Origin: Amycolatopsis endophytica
GTDB lineage: Bacteria; Actinomycetota; Actinomycetes; Mycobacteriales; Pseudonocardiaceae
Assembly: GCF_013410405.1 (NCBI RefSeq)
Contig: NZ_JACCFK010000001.1
Location: 3,906,001 to 3,970,000, forward strand
Reading direction: 5' to 3'
DNA length: 64,000 nt
Shown here: one piece after another, positions 16,072 through 25,742 of the stretch
Layout of the letters: every line of letters begins with the position of its first letter
Numbering within the stretch: the first letter of the stretch is position 1
The notes under the pieces: model-generated
Databases searched by the model: none
Told to the model about the DNA's origin: nothing
What the model saw: the letters and a program-made list of their open reading frames with translations, nothing else
Position numbers and translations under genes: made by a program

Positions 16072-18819
16072 GTGAGCGCCGTGGAATGGGATGCGACCTC
16101 CGAGGCGATCTTCGTGCCCTCGGACCCGCCGCGTGACGGCGTGCTCGCCCTGTGGGGCGGCGAACCGGGGCCGACACCGGTCGAACTCGTGCTGCCCGCG
16201 GGCAAGTCCTTCCGCCGCACCAAGGTCGACGCCCACGTCCTCCCGCTGTCCGAAGCGATCCCGCGGCTGCTCGGCCTGACCGAGGCGAGCCCGTCGCTGC
16301 GGGTGTGGTCGGCCGCGGTCGCCGCGGGGCTGAACCTGATCTCCCGCGGGCGGGTCCTGCCCGCGGCCACGCGGGCGAATCTGGACGCGTGGCGCGTCGG
16401 GCCGCTCGACGGCGCCGACGAGGAACTCCTGCGCGATCTGGCCGCCGCCCTGCCGCCCGAAGCACACGCGTTGCCGCTGTCCGGTCTCAAACGCGTCCGC
16501 CTGCACTCGCCCGAAACGCTGGTCCGCGCCCTGTGGGACGCGACAGCCGACGTCCTGGTCCGCACTCCGGCGGCCCGTGTCGTGGCCGGCGGGCCCGCGT
16601 TCGCGGCGCCGGAGCCGACCCTGCTGGGCGAGGAGAGCGTCGCCTGGCTCGCCGACCTGGCCGCCGAACAGGAGGCCGGTGCGCACCTCCAGCTGCGGGT
16701 GGAGGTGACCGAAACGGAGGACGACTTCGCGTTCACCGGCGTCCTCGCCCTGCGCAGCCGCGCCGATCCGAGCCTCGTCGTCGACGCGGCGACGCTGTGG
16801 GACGCGCCGGACGCGGTCCTGTCCCGCTTCGGTGGGCAGGTCGAAGCGCAGCTGCTCATCGGCCTGCGGCGAGGTGCCCGAGCCTGGGCGCCGCTCGGCC
16901 GGATGCTGGAGGCGGCGGCGCCGGGGGAGCTGGCCCTGGACGACGACGAGATCGTGGATCTGCTCGACGGCGGGCGGGACGGGTTGTCCGCCGCCGGTAT
17001 CGAGGTCCTGTGGCCGCGCGGCCTGTTCAGCGAATCCGTGCGCGCGAAGGCGAGCGTGACGCCGTCGCCGGGCAGTGAAGGGCAGGCGGCGTTCCGGCTG
17101 ACCGACCTGCTGCGGTTCAAGTGGCAGCTCAGCCTGGGCGGCGCCGCGCTGTCCGACGAGGAGGTCACCGCGCTCGCGGAGGCCAAGCGCCCGCTGGTGC
17201 GGCTGCGCGGGCAGTGGGTGCGCGTCGATTCACAGCTGCTCGCGCGGCTCCGGCAGCCGCGCGGCACCCTTACCGGCGCGCAGGCACTCGCCGCCGCCCT
17301 CACCGGTGAGCTCCGGCTCGACGACGAGGAGCTGGAGTTCGCGGCCCCGCCGGTGCTCGACGGCCTGGCCGGGCGGTTGCGGGAGCCCGGTTCGCCGGTC
17401 GAGCCGCATCCGGACCTGCAGGCCACGCTGCGGCCCTACCAGCTCGCCGGGTTGTCCTGGCTGTCCCGCATGACCGAACTGGGGCTGGGCGGGATCCTCG
17501 CCGACGACATGGGCCTGGGCAAGACGATCCAGCTCATCGCACTGCACCTGCACCGCCGCGCGCCCGGTTCCGGGCCGACGCTCGTGCTGTGCCCGACGTC
17601 CCTGCTGGGCAACTGGGAACGCGAGTTCGCCCGCTTCGCGCCGAAGGTTCCGGTGCGGCGGTTCCACGGCGGGCGGCGCCACCTCGACGACCTCGAACCG
17701 GATTCGGTGGTCCTCGCCACCTACGGCGTCCTGCGGCGCGACCGCGCGGTGCTGTCCGAAGTGGACTGGGGATTGGTCGCGGCGGACGAGGCGCAGCACG
17801 TGAAGAACCCGCTGTCGGTCACGGCCGAGGAACTCCGGAAGATCCCCGCCGCCGCGCGCATCGCCCTGACCGGAACGCCGATGGAAAACCGGCTGACCGA
17901 GCTGTGGTCCATCCTGGACTGGACGACGCCCGGCCTGCTCGGCACGCTGGAACACTTCCGCCGGACCATCGCCCGCCCGGTCGAGCGCGACCGCGACGCG
18001 GGCAGCATCGAACGGCTCGCGTCGACGGTGCGGCCGTTCCTGTTGCGGCGCCGCAAGTCCGACCCCGACATCGCGCCGGAACTCCCGCGCAAGACCGAGA
18101 CCGACCGGTACGTGCCGCTGACGACCGAGCAGGCCACCCTGTACGAGGCGGTGGTGCGGGAGAACCTGGCCGTGATCCGCGAGTCGAAGGGCGTGCAGCG
18201 GCGCGGGCAGGTGCTCAAGCTGCTCACCGAGCTGAAGCAGATCTGCAACCACCCGGCGCAGTACCTCAAGGAGAAGGGGCCGGTCACCGGGCGCTCGGGC
18301 AAGCTGGCCGCGTTCGAGGAACTGCTCGACGTGATCCTCGACGAGGGCGAGAGCGTCCTGGTGTTCAGCCAGTACGTGCAGCTGTGCCGTCTGCTCGAAA
18401 CCCGCCTGACCGAGCGTGGTCTGCCCGTGCAGGTGCTGTCCGGGGCGAACTCGGCGCGGCAACGCGAGGAGATGGTGTCCCGTTTCCAGGGCGGCGACGT
18501 GCCGGTGTTCCTGCTGTCGTTGAAGGCGGGCGGCGTCGGGCTGAACCTGACCCGCGCGACGCACGTCATCCACTACGACCGGTGGTGGAACCCGGCGGTC
18601 GAGGACCAGGCGACCGACCGCGCGTACCGGATCGGGCAGGACCGGCCGGTGCAGGTCCACCGCCTCATCGCGGAGGGCACGCTGGAGGAGCGCGTCGCCG
18701 GGGTCCTCGCCGAGAAGCGGGGCCTGGCCGAGAGCGTCATCGGTGCGGGCGAGGACTGGATCACCGAACTGTCCGACGATGAGCTGACCGATCTGGTGCG
18801 GCTCGGGGAGCCGGGATGA
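16072..18819 (+). CDS. SNF2-family DEAD/DEAH-like helicase
   Basis: This protein of about 915 residues is a Swi2/Snf2-type ATPase. The N-terminal half (about 1-440) contains the bacterial SNF2-associated region. Motor domain 1 starts near RPYQLAGLSWL, with Walker A in LADDMGLGKTIQL (around residue 478) and a DEAQ box in VAADEAQHVKNP (around 573). Motor domain 2 holds KAGGVGLNLTRATHVIHYDR and TDRAYRIGQDRPVQVHR. The next gene, with a 4-nt overlap, encodes a SWIM zinc-finger protein, a pairing common in actinobacteria. The function is probably nucleic-acid remodelling or repair. The start is uncertain between GTGs at 16057 and 16072. Confidence 0.87.
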   Translation: MSAVEWDATSEAIFVPSDPPRDGVLALWGGEPGPTPVELVLPAGKSFRRTKVDAHVLPLSEAIPRLLGLTEASPSLRVWSAAVAAGLNLISRGRVLPAATRANLDAWRVGPLDGADEELLRDLAAALPPEAHALPLSGLKRVRLHSPETLVRALWDATADVLVRTPAARVVAGGPAFAAPEPTLLGEESVAWLADLAAEQEAGAHLQLRVEVTETEDDFAFTGVLALRSRADPSLVVDAATLWDAPDAVLSRFGGQVEAQLLIGLRRGARAWAPLGRMLEAAAPGELALDDDEIVDLLDGGRDGLSAAGIEVLWPRGLFSESVRAKASVTPSPGSEGQAAFRLTDLLRFKWQLSLGGAALSDEEVTALAEAKRPLVRLRGQWVRVDSQLLARLRQPRGTLTGAQALAAALTGELRLDDEELEFAAPPVLDGLAGRLREPGSPVEPHPDLQATLRPYQLAGLSWLSRMTELGLGGILADDMGLGKTIQLIALHLHRRAPGSGPTLVLCPTSLLGNWEREFARFAPKVPVRRFHGGRRHLDDLEPDSVVLATYGVLRRDRAVLSEVDWGLVAADEAQHVKNPLSVTAEELRKIPAAARIALTGTPMENRLTELWSILDWTTPGLLGTLEHFRRTIARPVERDRDAGSIERLASTVRPFLLRRRKSDPDIAPELPRKTETDRYVPLTTEQATLYEAVVRENLAVIRESKGVQRRGQVLKLLTELKQICNHPAQYLKEKGPVTGRSGKLAAFEELLDVILDEGESVLVFSQYVQLCRLLETRLTERGLPVQVLSGANSARQREEMVSRFQGGDVPVFLLSLKAGGVGLNLTRATHVIHYDRWWNPAVEDQATDRAYRIGQDRPVQVHRLIAEGTLEERVAGVLAEKRGLAESVIGAGEDWITELSDDELTDLVRLGEPG

Positions 18820-19961
18820 GCAGGCGGACGTTCGGCGGCACCTGGTGGGGCCGGGCGTGGGTGCAGGCGCTGGAGGGCCGTGCCAAGCTCGACCCGAACC
18901 GGCTGCCGCGCGGGCGCACGTACGCGCGCAAGGGTTTCGTGGAGTCGCTCGAGGTCGGGCCGGGGCAGATCCGCGCCGCGGTGTGGGGTTCGCGGCCGTC
19001 ACCCTACCGCGTGACCATCCGGACGCAGCAGTTCACCACGGCGCAGTGGGACGCGTTGCTGACCACGATCGGCCGCCAGGTCGGGTACACGGCGGCGCTG
19101 CTCGACGGTGAGCTGCCACCGGATCTGGCCGAGCACGCCCGCGCCGCGGGAGCGGACCTGCTGCCCGGGCCGGGTGACCTCAAGCCGCGGTGCTCGTGCC
19201 CGGACCACGCCGACCCGTGCAAGCACTCCGCCGCCGTGTGTTATCTGGTGGCGGACGAGGTCGACGAGGACCCGTTCACGCTGTTCCTGGTGCGGGGCAA
19301 GGATCGCGCGGAGCTGCTGGCCGAGTTGCGGAGCCGCCGCCCGGCCCCGAAGCGCCCGAAGCTGCCGAAGCGGACGGAGCAGGGGATCGCGCCTGCCGAC
19401 GCGTTCGCCCGTGAGCCCGCGGCGGTTCCGTCGCTGCCGTCGCCGCCCGCCGCGCCGGGACGGCCCGCCGAGCTGGCGTTGCCGCCGCCGCCCGCGAGTG
19501 GCGTGCGGGCGGAGGCGCTGGCGGCACTGGCGGCGGACGCCGCGGCGCGAGCCTGGCAGCTGGTCACCGGTGGCGGGCTCGCGGACCTGTCCGTGGACGA
19601 GGACCTGGCGCGCCGCGCGGCGAGCGCTCCGCACGGCGGTGTCGCCCCGCTGGCCGCGGAAGCCGGTATGTCGAGCCGCGAGCTGACGCGGTGGGCGATC
19701 GCGTGGCGTGAGGCGGGCCGTGGCGGTCTCGCCGCGTTGCGGGAGGTCTGGCAGCCACCGGCCGGGAAGTTCTACGAGGTGCTGGCCGAACTGGACGAGT
19801 CCGGCCTGCCCGGCGAGACGAAGATCTGGCGCAACCGCATCACCCGGGGCCCGTTGCAGCTGCGCCTGGGCCGGGACGGGCGCTGGTACCGCTTCACGCG
19901 CTCGTTCCAGGACTGGCTCCCCGACGCCCCCGGCTCCGCGCACCCCCTCGACCTGCTGTAG
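18816..19961 (+). CDS. SWIM zinc-finger protein
   Basis: This 381-residue protein starts inside the helicase stop codon (ATGA overlap) and is almost certainly its partner. A SWIM-type zinc-binding motif is visible as CSCPDHADPCKHSAA near residues 127-141, preceded by a beta-rich N-terminal region (RRTFGGTWWGRAWVQALEG). The middle is proline/alanine-rich, and the C-terminal 120 residues form a conserved-looking domain ending in FTRSFQDWLPDAPGS. SWIM motifs bind DNA or protein. The specific role beside SNF2 helicases is not established. Confidence 0.82.
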   Translation: MSRRTFGGTWWGRAWVQALEGRAKLDPNRLPRGRTYARKGFVESLEVGPGQIRAAVWGSRPSPYRVTIRTQQFTTAQWDALLTTIGRQVGYTAALLDGELPPDLAEHARAAGADLLPGPGDLKPRCSCPDHADPCKHSAAVCYLVADEVDEDPFTLFLVRGKDRAELLAELRSRRPAPKRPKLPKRTEQGIAPADAFAREPAAVPSLPSPPAAPGRPAELALPPPPASGVRAEALAALAADAAARAWQLVTGGGLADLSVDEDLARRAASAPHGGVAPLAAEAGMSSRELTRWAIAWREAGRGGLAALREVWQPPAGKFYEVLAELDESGLPGETKIWRNRITRGPLQLRLGRDGRWYRFTRSFQDWLPDAPGSAHPLDLL

Positions 19962-19976
19962 CCGCGCGAGTTCCAG

Positions 19977-21218
19977 TCAGGTGTGGTCGCGCAGCCAGCG
20001 CAAGTACGTCCAGTCCAGGAAGCGCTCCACGCCGCGTACCACGTGTGCCGACCGGATGGACGGGAACACGTCGAACGCGTGCTGCGCCCCCGGCAGCTCG
20101 GCGTAGGCCACCGGCTGTTCCGACGTCTCCCGCAGCCGCTGGACGAAACCACGTGCCTCGCGGACCGGGACCAGGGAGTCGTTCGCTCCGTGGATCACGA
20201 AGAACGGCGGCGCCTTCTCGGTGATGCGGTCCAGCGGGGACGCGGCGATGTAGTCGTCCAGGAAGCGGGCCGGGTCCTTGCCCACCACGTACCGCGCCAG
20301 CAGGCCCTCCATCCGCGCCTTGCTGGCCCGCGAACCGCTCGTCGCGGCGAAGTCGTAGACGCCGTAGTGCGGGGCGCACGCCTGCACGGTCGTGTCGGCG
20401 TCTTCGAAGCCCGGCTGCAACCCGGCATCGTTCGGGGTCAGGGCGAGCAACGCTGCCAGGTGGCCGCCCGCCGAACCACCCGTCGCGGCCAGGAACGACG
20501 GGTCGCCACCGTAGTCACCGATGTGCTCGCGGATCCACGCCACCGCCCGCTTGACGCCGACGACGTGGTCCGGCCAGTGTGCCTTGGGGGAGAGCGGGTA
20601 GTTGACCGCCACGCAGACCCATCCCCGCTGCGCCATGTGCAGCATCAGCGGGATGCCCTGGTGGTCCTTGCTGTCGATCATCCAGGCGCCGCCGTGGATC
20701 TGCAGCAGCACCGGGCGCCCCTCGACCGGCTCACGCGGCCGGTAGACGTCCATCAGGAACCGCTTCCCACCCGGCGCGTAGGCCAGGTTGCGGTCACGCC
20801 GCACCTCCGGGTTGCGCATCCGGAACGGCAGCACCAGCTGCCCCCACGGCGTCGCCAGGTCCTTCGGGTCCAGCGGGCGCGACAGGTCCTCCGCGTACTT
20901 CGGCCCCAGGGCCTCGGCCAGCGCCTGGTCGACCACGCCCTTCGCCTTCTGCGACGTCGCGATCAGCGAGCCCAGCCCGGCGGCCGAGGCCGCGGCCATG
21001 CCCAGCGCCACCCGGTCCGCGGCCGAGCGCGCGCCGTGGCGGGCGAGGTGCGCCGCGGTGTCGGCCGCGGTGAGCGCGAGCAGGTGCGGCGCCAGCTCCC
21101 CGGTCAGCCAGCCGGCGAAGAACGACGGCACCGAGGCGCGCGTCCCGGGTACCGGCCGGAGCGCGTTCGCGGTCAGGGCGAGCTGGATCGCCCGGCGGGT
21201 GAGGAAACGGGGTCGCAT
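19977..21218 (-). CDS. Alpha/beta hydrolase, hormone-sensitive-lipase type esterase
   Basis: This 413-residue protein has an N-terminal helical extension of about 130 residues and then an alpha/beta hydrolase domain. The HGG oxyanion motif is in LLQIHGGAWMIDS, the nucleophile elbow in ATGGSAGGHLAALL, and the probable catalytic Asp and His near HGANDSLVP and PGAQHAFDVF. The layout resembles mycobacterial Lip esterases. It diverges from a WS/DGAT gene with only 38 nt between starts, suggesting paired control of acylglycerol or ester turnover. It could act on steroid or wax esters; that is inference. Confidence 0.8.
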   Translation of the reverse strand: MRPRFLTRRAIQLALTANALRPVPGTRASVPSFFAGWLTGELAPHLLALTAADTAAHLARHGARSAADRVALGMAAASAAGLGSLIATSQKAKGVVDQALAEALGPKYAEDLSRPLDPKDLATPWGQLVLPFRMRNPEVRRDRNLAYAPGGKRFLMDVYRPREPVEGRPVLLQIHGGAWMIDSKDHQGIPLMLHMAQRGWVCVAVNYPLSPKAHWPDHVVGVKRAVAWIREHIGDYGGDPSFLAATGGSAGGHLAALLALTPNDAGLQPGFEDADTTVQACAPHYGVYDFAATSGSRASKARMEGLLARYVVGKDPARFLDDYIAASPLDRITEKAPPFFVIHGANDSLVPVREARGFVQRLRETSEQPVAYAELPGAQHAFDVFPSIRSAHVVRGVERFLDWTYLRWLRDHT

Positions 21219-21256
21219 GGCAGGAGATCGTAGTCAATCCCGCTTATCCTCGAAGG

Positions 21257-22654
21257 GTGCAACCGCTCAGTGGTCTCGACGCCAGTTTCCTCTACCTGGA
21301 AACGTCTTCGCAGGTCCTGCACGTCTGTGGGCTGCTCACCCTGGACGGCTCCACCATTCCCGGTGGATATCGCTTCGCCGAGTTCAAACGGATGCTCGCC
21401 GAGCGCATCGAGGCGATCCCGGAGTTCCGGCGGAAACTGCACAATTCGCCGCTGAACCTCCTGCACCCGGTGTGGGTCGAGGACGAGACCTTCGACATCG
21501 ACCACCACCTGCACCGCGTCGGCGTGCCCGCGCCGGGCGACCGCGAGACGCTGGCCGAGCTGTGCGCCCACTTCGCCGGGCAGCCGCTCAACCGCAGCCG
21601 CCCGCTGTGGGAGATGTACGTCATCGAGGGCCTGCCCGGCGACGGCGTCGCGGTGATGTTCAAGATGCACCACGCGACGGTCGACGGCGTCGGTGGGGCG
21701 AGCCTGATCGCCTACCTGGCGGGCACCGAACCGGGTGAACTTCCGCCGCTGCCCGCGCCCGGGTCCAACCCCGAGCCGCCCTCCCACCTCGAACTGCTGC
21801 GGAGCAGCGTGCAGGAGCTGGCGCGCCGCCCGGTCGAGCTGGCGAAGCTGCTGCCGGGACTGGCCGGGATGGCGCCGCGCTGGATCGGCCGCGCCCTGCG
21901 CCGCCAGGGCATGCCGGTGCCGTTCACGGCGCCGCGCACGTCGTTCAACGCCACGATCACCGGCGTCCGCGGCATCGCCTACACCACCGTCGACCTGGAC
22001 GACGTGAAGACGGTGAAGAACGCGTTCGGCGTGAAGGTCAACGACGTCGTGCTCGCCCTGTGCGCGGGCGGGCTGCGCCGCTACTTCGAAGGACGCGGCG
22101 AGCTGCCCAAGGACCCGCTGGTCGCGACGGTTCCGGTCTCGACCGAGGACCGCACGAGCCGCGACGACGCGAGCAACAACAAGGTGTCCGCCTTCTTCGT
22201 GACCCTGCCGACGCACCTGCCGGAAGCCGCGGCCAGGGTGTACGCGCTCGCGGAGAGCAACCGGCAGGCGAAGGAGCACCACCACGAGATCGACGCGGAC
22301 ATGCTGCGGGACTGGGCGCAGTTCGCCGCGCCCGGCCTGTTCGGGCTCGCGGTGCGGGCCTATTCGGCGCTGCGGCTGGCCGACCGGCATCCGGTGGTGC
22401 ACAACCTGGTCGTCTCCAATGTGCCAGGGCCGCCGGTGCCGCTGTACTTCGTCGGCGCGCGCGTCACGGCGTTCTACCCGCTCGGGCCGGTCTTTCACGG
22501 CGCGGGCCTGAACGTGACCGTGTTGTCCTATGCCGGCAAGGTCGACATCGGGCTGCTCGCTGCACGAGAACTCGTTCCAGATCTGTGGTCGCTGACCGAC
22601 GCGGTGCGGGAAGAGATGAGGGAACTGCTGGAGGCCGCCTCGGCCCTTGCCTAG
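21257..22654 (+). CDS. WS/DGAT family O-acyltransferase (triacylglycerol or wax ester synthase)
   Basis: This 465-residue protein has the WS/DGAT catalytic motif HHATVDG (HHxxxDG) in VMFKMHHATVDGVGGASL and the family opening MQPLSGLDASFLYLET. The C-terminal domain contains VVSNVPGPPVPLYFVGARV, also typical. It should transfer acyl groups from acyl-CoA to diacylglycerol or a long-chain alcohol, storing lipid. The GTG follows a -10-like TATCCT (21245-21250) by 6 nt, so the mRNA may be leaderless. No KstR box is seen, although storage lipid formation commonly accompanies growth on sterols. Confidence 0.9.
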   Translation: MQPLSGLDASFLYLETSSQVLHVCGLLTLDGSTIPGGYRFAEFKRMLAERIEAIPEFRRKLHNSPLNLLHPVWVEDETFDIDHHLHRVGVPAPGDRETLAELCAHFAGQPLNRSRPLWEMYVIEGLPGDGVAVMFKMHHATVDGVGGASLIAYLAGTEPGELPPLPAPGSNPEPPSHLELLRSSVQELARRPVELAKLLPGLAGMAPRWIGRALRRQGMPVPFTAPRTSFNATITGVRGIAYTTVDLDDVKTVKNAFGVKVNDVVLALCAGGLRRYFEGRGELPKDPLVATVPVSTEDRTSRDDASNNKVSAFFVTLPTHLPEAAARVYALAESNRQAKEHHHEIDADMLRDWAQFAAPGLFGLAVRAYSALRLADRHPVVHNLVVSNVPGPPVPLYFVGARVTAFYPLGPVFHGAGLNVTVLSYAGKVDIGLLAARELVPDLWSLTDAVREEMRELLEAASALA

Positions 22655-22675
22655 CCGTCGCTCCTCGACTAAGAC

Positions 22676-22689
22676 TAGAACAGGTTTCA
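22676..22689 (+). promoter_or_regulatory. KstR box of the chsE1 operon
   Basis: TAGAACAGGTTTCA has a perfect left half-site. It lies 22 nt before the GTG of chsE1. A GAGGAG ribosome binding site sits between them, so this operon has a short leader. Confidence 0.78.
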
Positions 22690-22711
22690 GTCTTGCAGTC
22701 GAGGAGCCGGT

Positions 22712-23737
22712 GTGGACTTCACCCTGGATGCGACCCAGGCCGACATCGCCGCGCTGACCGCGGAGGTGCTGGCCAGGGAACCCGAGCACGCGTGGCCGGC
22801 ACTGGCGAAGGCCGGGCTGCTCGCCCTTGCCGTGCCCGCCGAGCTGGACGGGGACGGGCTCGGTCCCGCCGAGGTCGCGGTGGTGCTCACCGAGGTCGGC
22901 CGCGCCGGTGCCGAGGTGCCGGCGCTGGCCGCGCTGGCGCTGGGGGTGCTGCCGCTCAACCGGCACGGCAGCCCCGAGCAGCGGGCCCGCTGGCTGCCCG
23001 AGATCGCCTCCGGCGAGGTGGTGGTCACCGCCGCCGTGCACGAGCCGTCCGCGCCCCTGCCCGCGGAGCCGTCCACGCAGGCGGCCGCCGTCGACGGCGG
23101 ATGGGCGCTGACCGGCACGAAGACCCGGGTGCCGTCACTGCCGGACGCGCGCTGCGTGCTGGTTCCGGCCACCCTGCCGTGGGGCACCGGGGTGTTCCTC
23201 GTCGACCCGCGGGCCGAGGGCGCGCAGGTGCACGGCACGACGTTGCGCCTGGACGGGGTCCGGGTCGGGGAAGCAGACCTGGTGCGCGACGCCGCGCCCG
23301 CCGACCTGCACCGGCTCGCGCTCGCGGGCGCGGTCGCGCTCGGCGACGGAGCCGTGGCCGGGGCGCTCGCGCTGACCACCGGGCACGTGCGGCAGCGTGA
23401 GCAGTTCGGCCGTCCACTCGCGACATTCCAGGCCGTGGCCCAGCAGATCGCCGACGTCTACATCGCCTCCCGCACGCTGCATCTCGCGGCGCTGTCGGCG
23501 GTGTGGCGGCTCGCGGAAGGGCTCGACCCGGACGAAGACCTCGCGGTCGCCGCGTACTGGCTGGCCGAGGAGGCCCCGAAGGCGCTGGCGCTGTGCCACC
23601 ACCTGCACGGCGGCCTCGGCGTGGACATCACCTATCCGCTGCACCGCCACTACGGGCTGGTCAAGGAGCTGGCCGCGTTCACCGGCGGGGCGGGTGACCG
23701 GCTGGACCGGCTCGGCGATCTGGTGGAGGAGGGCTGA
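22712..23737 (+). CDS. chsE1: Acyl-CoA dehydrogenase subunit ChsE1 (FadE28)
   Basis: This 341-residue protein is one half of the heterotetrameric ChsE1-ChsE2 dehydrogenase that desaturates the three-carbon propanoyl side chain of 3-oxo-pregnene-carboxyl-CoA. It has a shortened ACAD fold: the flavin-binding segment is RQREQFGRPLATFQAV and a late HHLHGGLGVDITYPLHRHY motif follows. The usual catalytic Glu position is not evident, in keeping with activity residing in the partner. Size and order match mycobacterial FadE28. GTG at 22712 follows GAGGAG. It overlaps chsE2 by 1 nt (TGATG). Confidence 0.9.
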   Translation: MDFTLDATQADIAALTAEVLAREPEHAWPALAKAGLLALAVPAELDGDGLGPAEVAVVLTEVGRAGAEVPALAALALGVLPLNRHGSPEQRARWLPEIASGEVVVTAAVHEPSAPLPAEPSTQAAAVDGGWALTGTKTRVPSLPDARCVLVPATLPWGTGVFLVDPRAEGAQVHGTTLRLDGVRVGEADLVRDAAPADLHRLALAGAVALGDGAVAGALALTTGHVRQREQFGRPLATFQAVAQQIADVYIASRTLHLAALSAVWRLAEGLDPDEDLAVAAYWLAEEAPKALALCHHLHGGLGVDITYPLHRHYGLVKELAAFTGGAGDRLDRLGDLVEEG

Positions 23738-24879
23738 TGCACATCGAACTGACCGCGCCGCAACGGAAACTACGCGACGAGCTGCGCGACTACTTCGCCG
23801 GGCTGGTCACGCAAGAGGAGCGGCAGGCGCTGCTGCGGGAACGGCACGGCGAGGTCTATCGGCGCATCGTGCGGCGCATGGGCACCGACGGCCGCCTCGG
23901 CGCCGGGTGGCCGGAGGAGTTCGGCGGCGGCGGGCTCGGCGTCCTCGAACAGCACCTCTTCGCCGACGAAGCCGCGCGCGCCGACGTGCAGCTGCCGTCG
24001 GTGACGTTGCAGACCGTCGGGCCGACGCTGCAGGAGTACGGCACGCCGGAGCAGAAGGCGTGCTTCCTGCCGAAAATCCTCGCCGGTGACGTGCACTTCG
24101 CGATCGGCTACACCGAACCGGACGCGGGTACCGACCTGGCCTCGTTGCGCACCACCGCGGTGCGCGACGGCGACTCCTACGTGGTCAACGGGCAGAAGAT
24201 CTTCACCACCGGCGGGCACGACGCGGACTACATCTGGCTGGCCGTGCGCACCGACCCGGACGCGCCCAAGCACAAGGGCATCTCGATCCTCATCGTCGAC
24301 ACCACCGACCCCGGCTATTCGTGGACGCCGATCATCACCTGCGACGGCGCCCACCACGTCAACGCCACCTACTACTCCGACGTGCGGGTGCCCGCGTCGA
24401 TGCTGGTCGGCGAGGAGAACCGGGGCTGGAAGCTGATCACCACGCAGCTCAACCACGAGCGCGTGATGCTCGGCCCGGCCGGGCGGATCGGCGGGCTGTA
24501 CGACCGGGTCCGGGCCTGGGCCGCCGAACGTGGCCTGCTCGGCGAGCCCGACGTGCGGCGCGCGCTGGGCGAGACGCTGGCGGTGACGCGGATCAACGAA
24601 CTGCTGAACTGGCAGGTGGCCGCCGCCGAACTGGACGTCGCGGACGCGTCGGCGACGAAGGTGTTCTCCTCCGACCGCATCCAGCGGGTGGCGCGGCTGA
24701 TGGAGGAAATCGTGGCACGGCATGGGGATCTGTCCGATCCGGACACGGCCGGACTGGCGGAATGGCTGGACGTCCTGGCACGGCGCAACATCGTGCTCAC
24801 CTTCGGCGGGGGCGTGAACGAGATCCAGCGCGAGCTGATCGCGACGGCCGGGCTGAAACTGCCGAGGGTGCCGCGATGA
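23737..24879 (+). CDS. chsE2: Acyl-CoA dehydrogenase subunit ChsE2 (FadE29)
   Basis: This 380-residue partner of ChsE1 keeps a complete ACAD layout: an N-terminal helical domain to about residue 115, the beta domain with GYTEPDAGTDLASLRT and GQKIFTTGGHDADYIWL, and a C-terminal helical domain ending in FGGGVNEIQRELIA. In this enzyme pair FAD sits at the subunit interface and ChsE2 supplies the catalytic residue. Start and stop both overlap neighbours (chsE1 by 1 nt, chsH2 by 4 nt), so the operon is tightly coupled. Confidence 0.9.
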   Translation: MHIELTAPQRKLRDELRDYFAGLVTQEERQALLRERHGEVYRRIVRRMGTDGRLGAGWPEEFGGGGLGVLEQHLFADEAARADVQLPSVTLQTVGPTLQEYGTPEQKACFLPKILAGDVHFAIGYTEPDAGTDLASLRTTAVRDGDSYVVNGQKIFTTGGHDADYIWLAVRTDPDAPKHKGISILIVDTTDPGYSWTPIITCDGAHHVNATYYSDVRVPASMLVGEENRGWKLITTQLNHERVMLGPAGRIGGLYDRVRAWAAERGLLGEPDVRRALGETLAVTRINELLNWQVAAAELDVADASATKVFSSDRIQRVARLMEEIVARHGDLSDPDTAGLAEWLDVLARRNIVLTFGGGVNEIQRELIATAGLKLPRVPR

Positions 24880-25742
24880 GCGTCGAGGAGGCCGCCGCCC
24901 GCATCGCCGCGCGGGGCGAGTCGTCGAAGCGGTTCGCGCGTGACCCGGTCAACCAGGCGATGATCAACAACTGGACCGAGGCGATCGGGGACACCGACCC
25001 GCGCTACGCCGAGGGCATCGCGCCGCCCGCGATGGCGCAGGTGTGGACGATGAACGGCCTGCACGGGCAGCGCGCCGAGGACGATCCGCTGGGCGCGATG
25101 ATGACCGTGCTCGACGAAGCCGGGTTCACCTCGGTGGTCGCGACGAACTCCGAGCAGAACTACCACCGCCACCTGCGGGTCGGCGAGCACGTCGCGGCGA
25201 CGACCGAGCTGGAGTCCGTGGTCGGGCCGAAGCGGACCGCGCTGGGTGAGGGCTGGTTCGTCACCACGCGCACATCGTGGTGGGTCGGCGACGAACTGGT
25301 CGCCGACATGCTGTTCCGGGTGCTCAAGTTCGCGCCGCCGCCCTCGTCTCCGGGCGCGTTGCGGCCGGTGATCAGCCGCGACACCGAGTTCTTCTGGGAG
25401 GGCACGAAAGCCGGTGAGCTGCGGATCCAGCGCTGGGGCGAGACGCTGCGGCATCCGCCGGGGCCGATGCCGCCGGACGGCGACCTGGACGCGAAGCCGG
25501 ACTGGGTGGTCGCGAGCGGGCGCGGCACGGTCCACAGCTTCGTCGTGCACCACCGGCCCGCGGTGCCGGGCAAGAAGCTGCCGTTCGTGATCGCGCTGGT
25601 CGAACTGGAGGAGGGCGTGCGGATGCTGGGCGAGCTGATCGGCGCCGATCCGGCGGAGGTCCACATCGGGCAGCCGGTCACCGCGACATTCGTGAGGGTG
25701 GACGACGACCTGACCCTGCCCGCCTGGAAGGTGGCGCGATGA
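24876..25742 (+). CDS. chsH2: Two-domain hydratase/aldolase partner ChsH2 (MaoC + DUF35)
   Basis: This 288-residue protein joins an N-terminal MaoC-like hot-dog domain (about 1-145) to a C-terminal DUF35 OB-fold domain (from about 160, RDTEFFWEGTKAGELRIQRW). The MaoC half pairs with ChsH1 to hydrate the enoyl-CoA made by ChsE1/E2, and the DUF35 half pairs with the aldolase Ltp2. This order is the mycobacterial arrangement. The DUF35 part shows no CxxC pairs where many DUF35 proteins carry a zinc ribbon. The ATG at 24876 overlaps the chsE2 stop; longer in-frame starts run far back into chsE2 and are rejected. Confidence 0.88.
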   Translation: MSVEEAAARIAARGESSKRFARDPVNQAMINNWTEAIGDTDPRYAEGIAPPAMAQVWTMNGLHGQRAEDDPLGAMMTVLDEAGFTSVVATNSEQNYHRHLRVGEHVAATTELESVVGPKRTALGEGWFVTTRTSWWVGDELVADMLFRVLKFAPPPSSPGALRPVISRDTEFFWEGTKAGELRIQRWGETLRHPPGPMPPDGDLDAKPDWVVASGRGTVHSFVVHHRPAVPGKKLPFVIALVELEEGVRMLGELIGADPAEVHIGQPVTATFVRVDDDLTLPAWKVAR

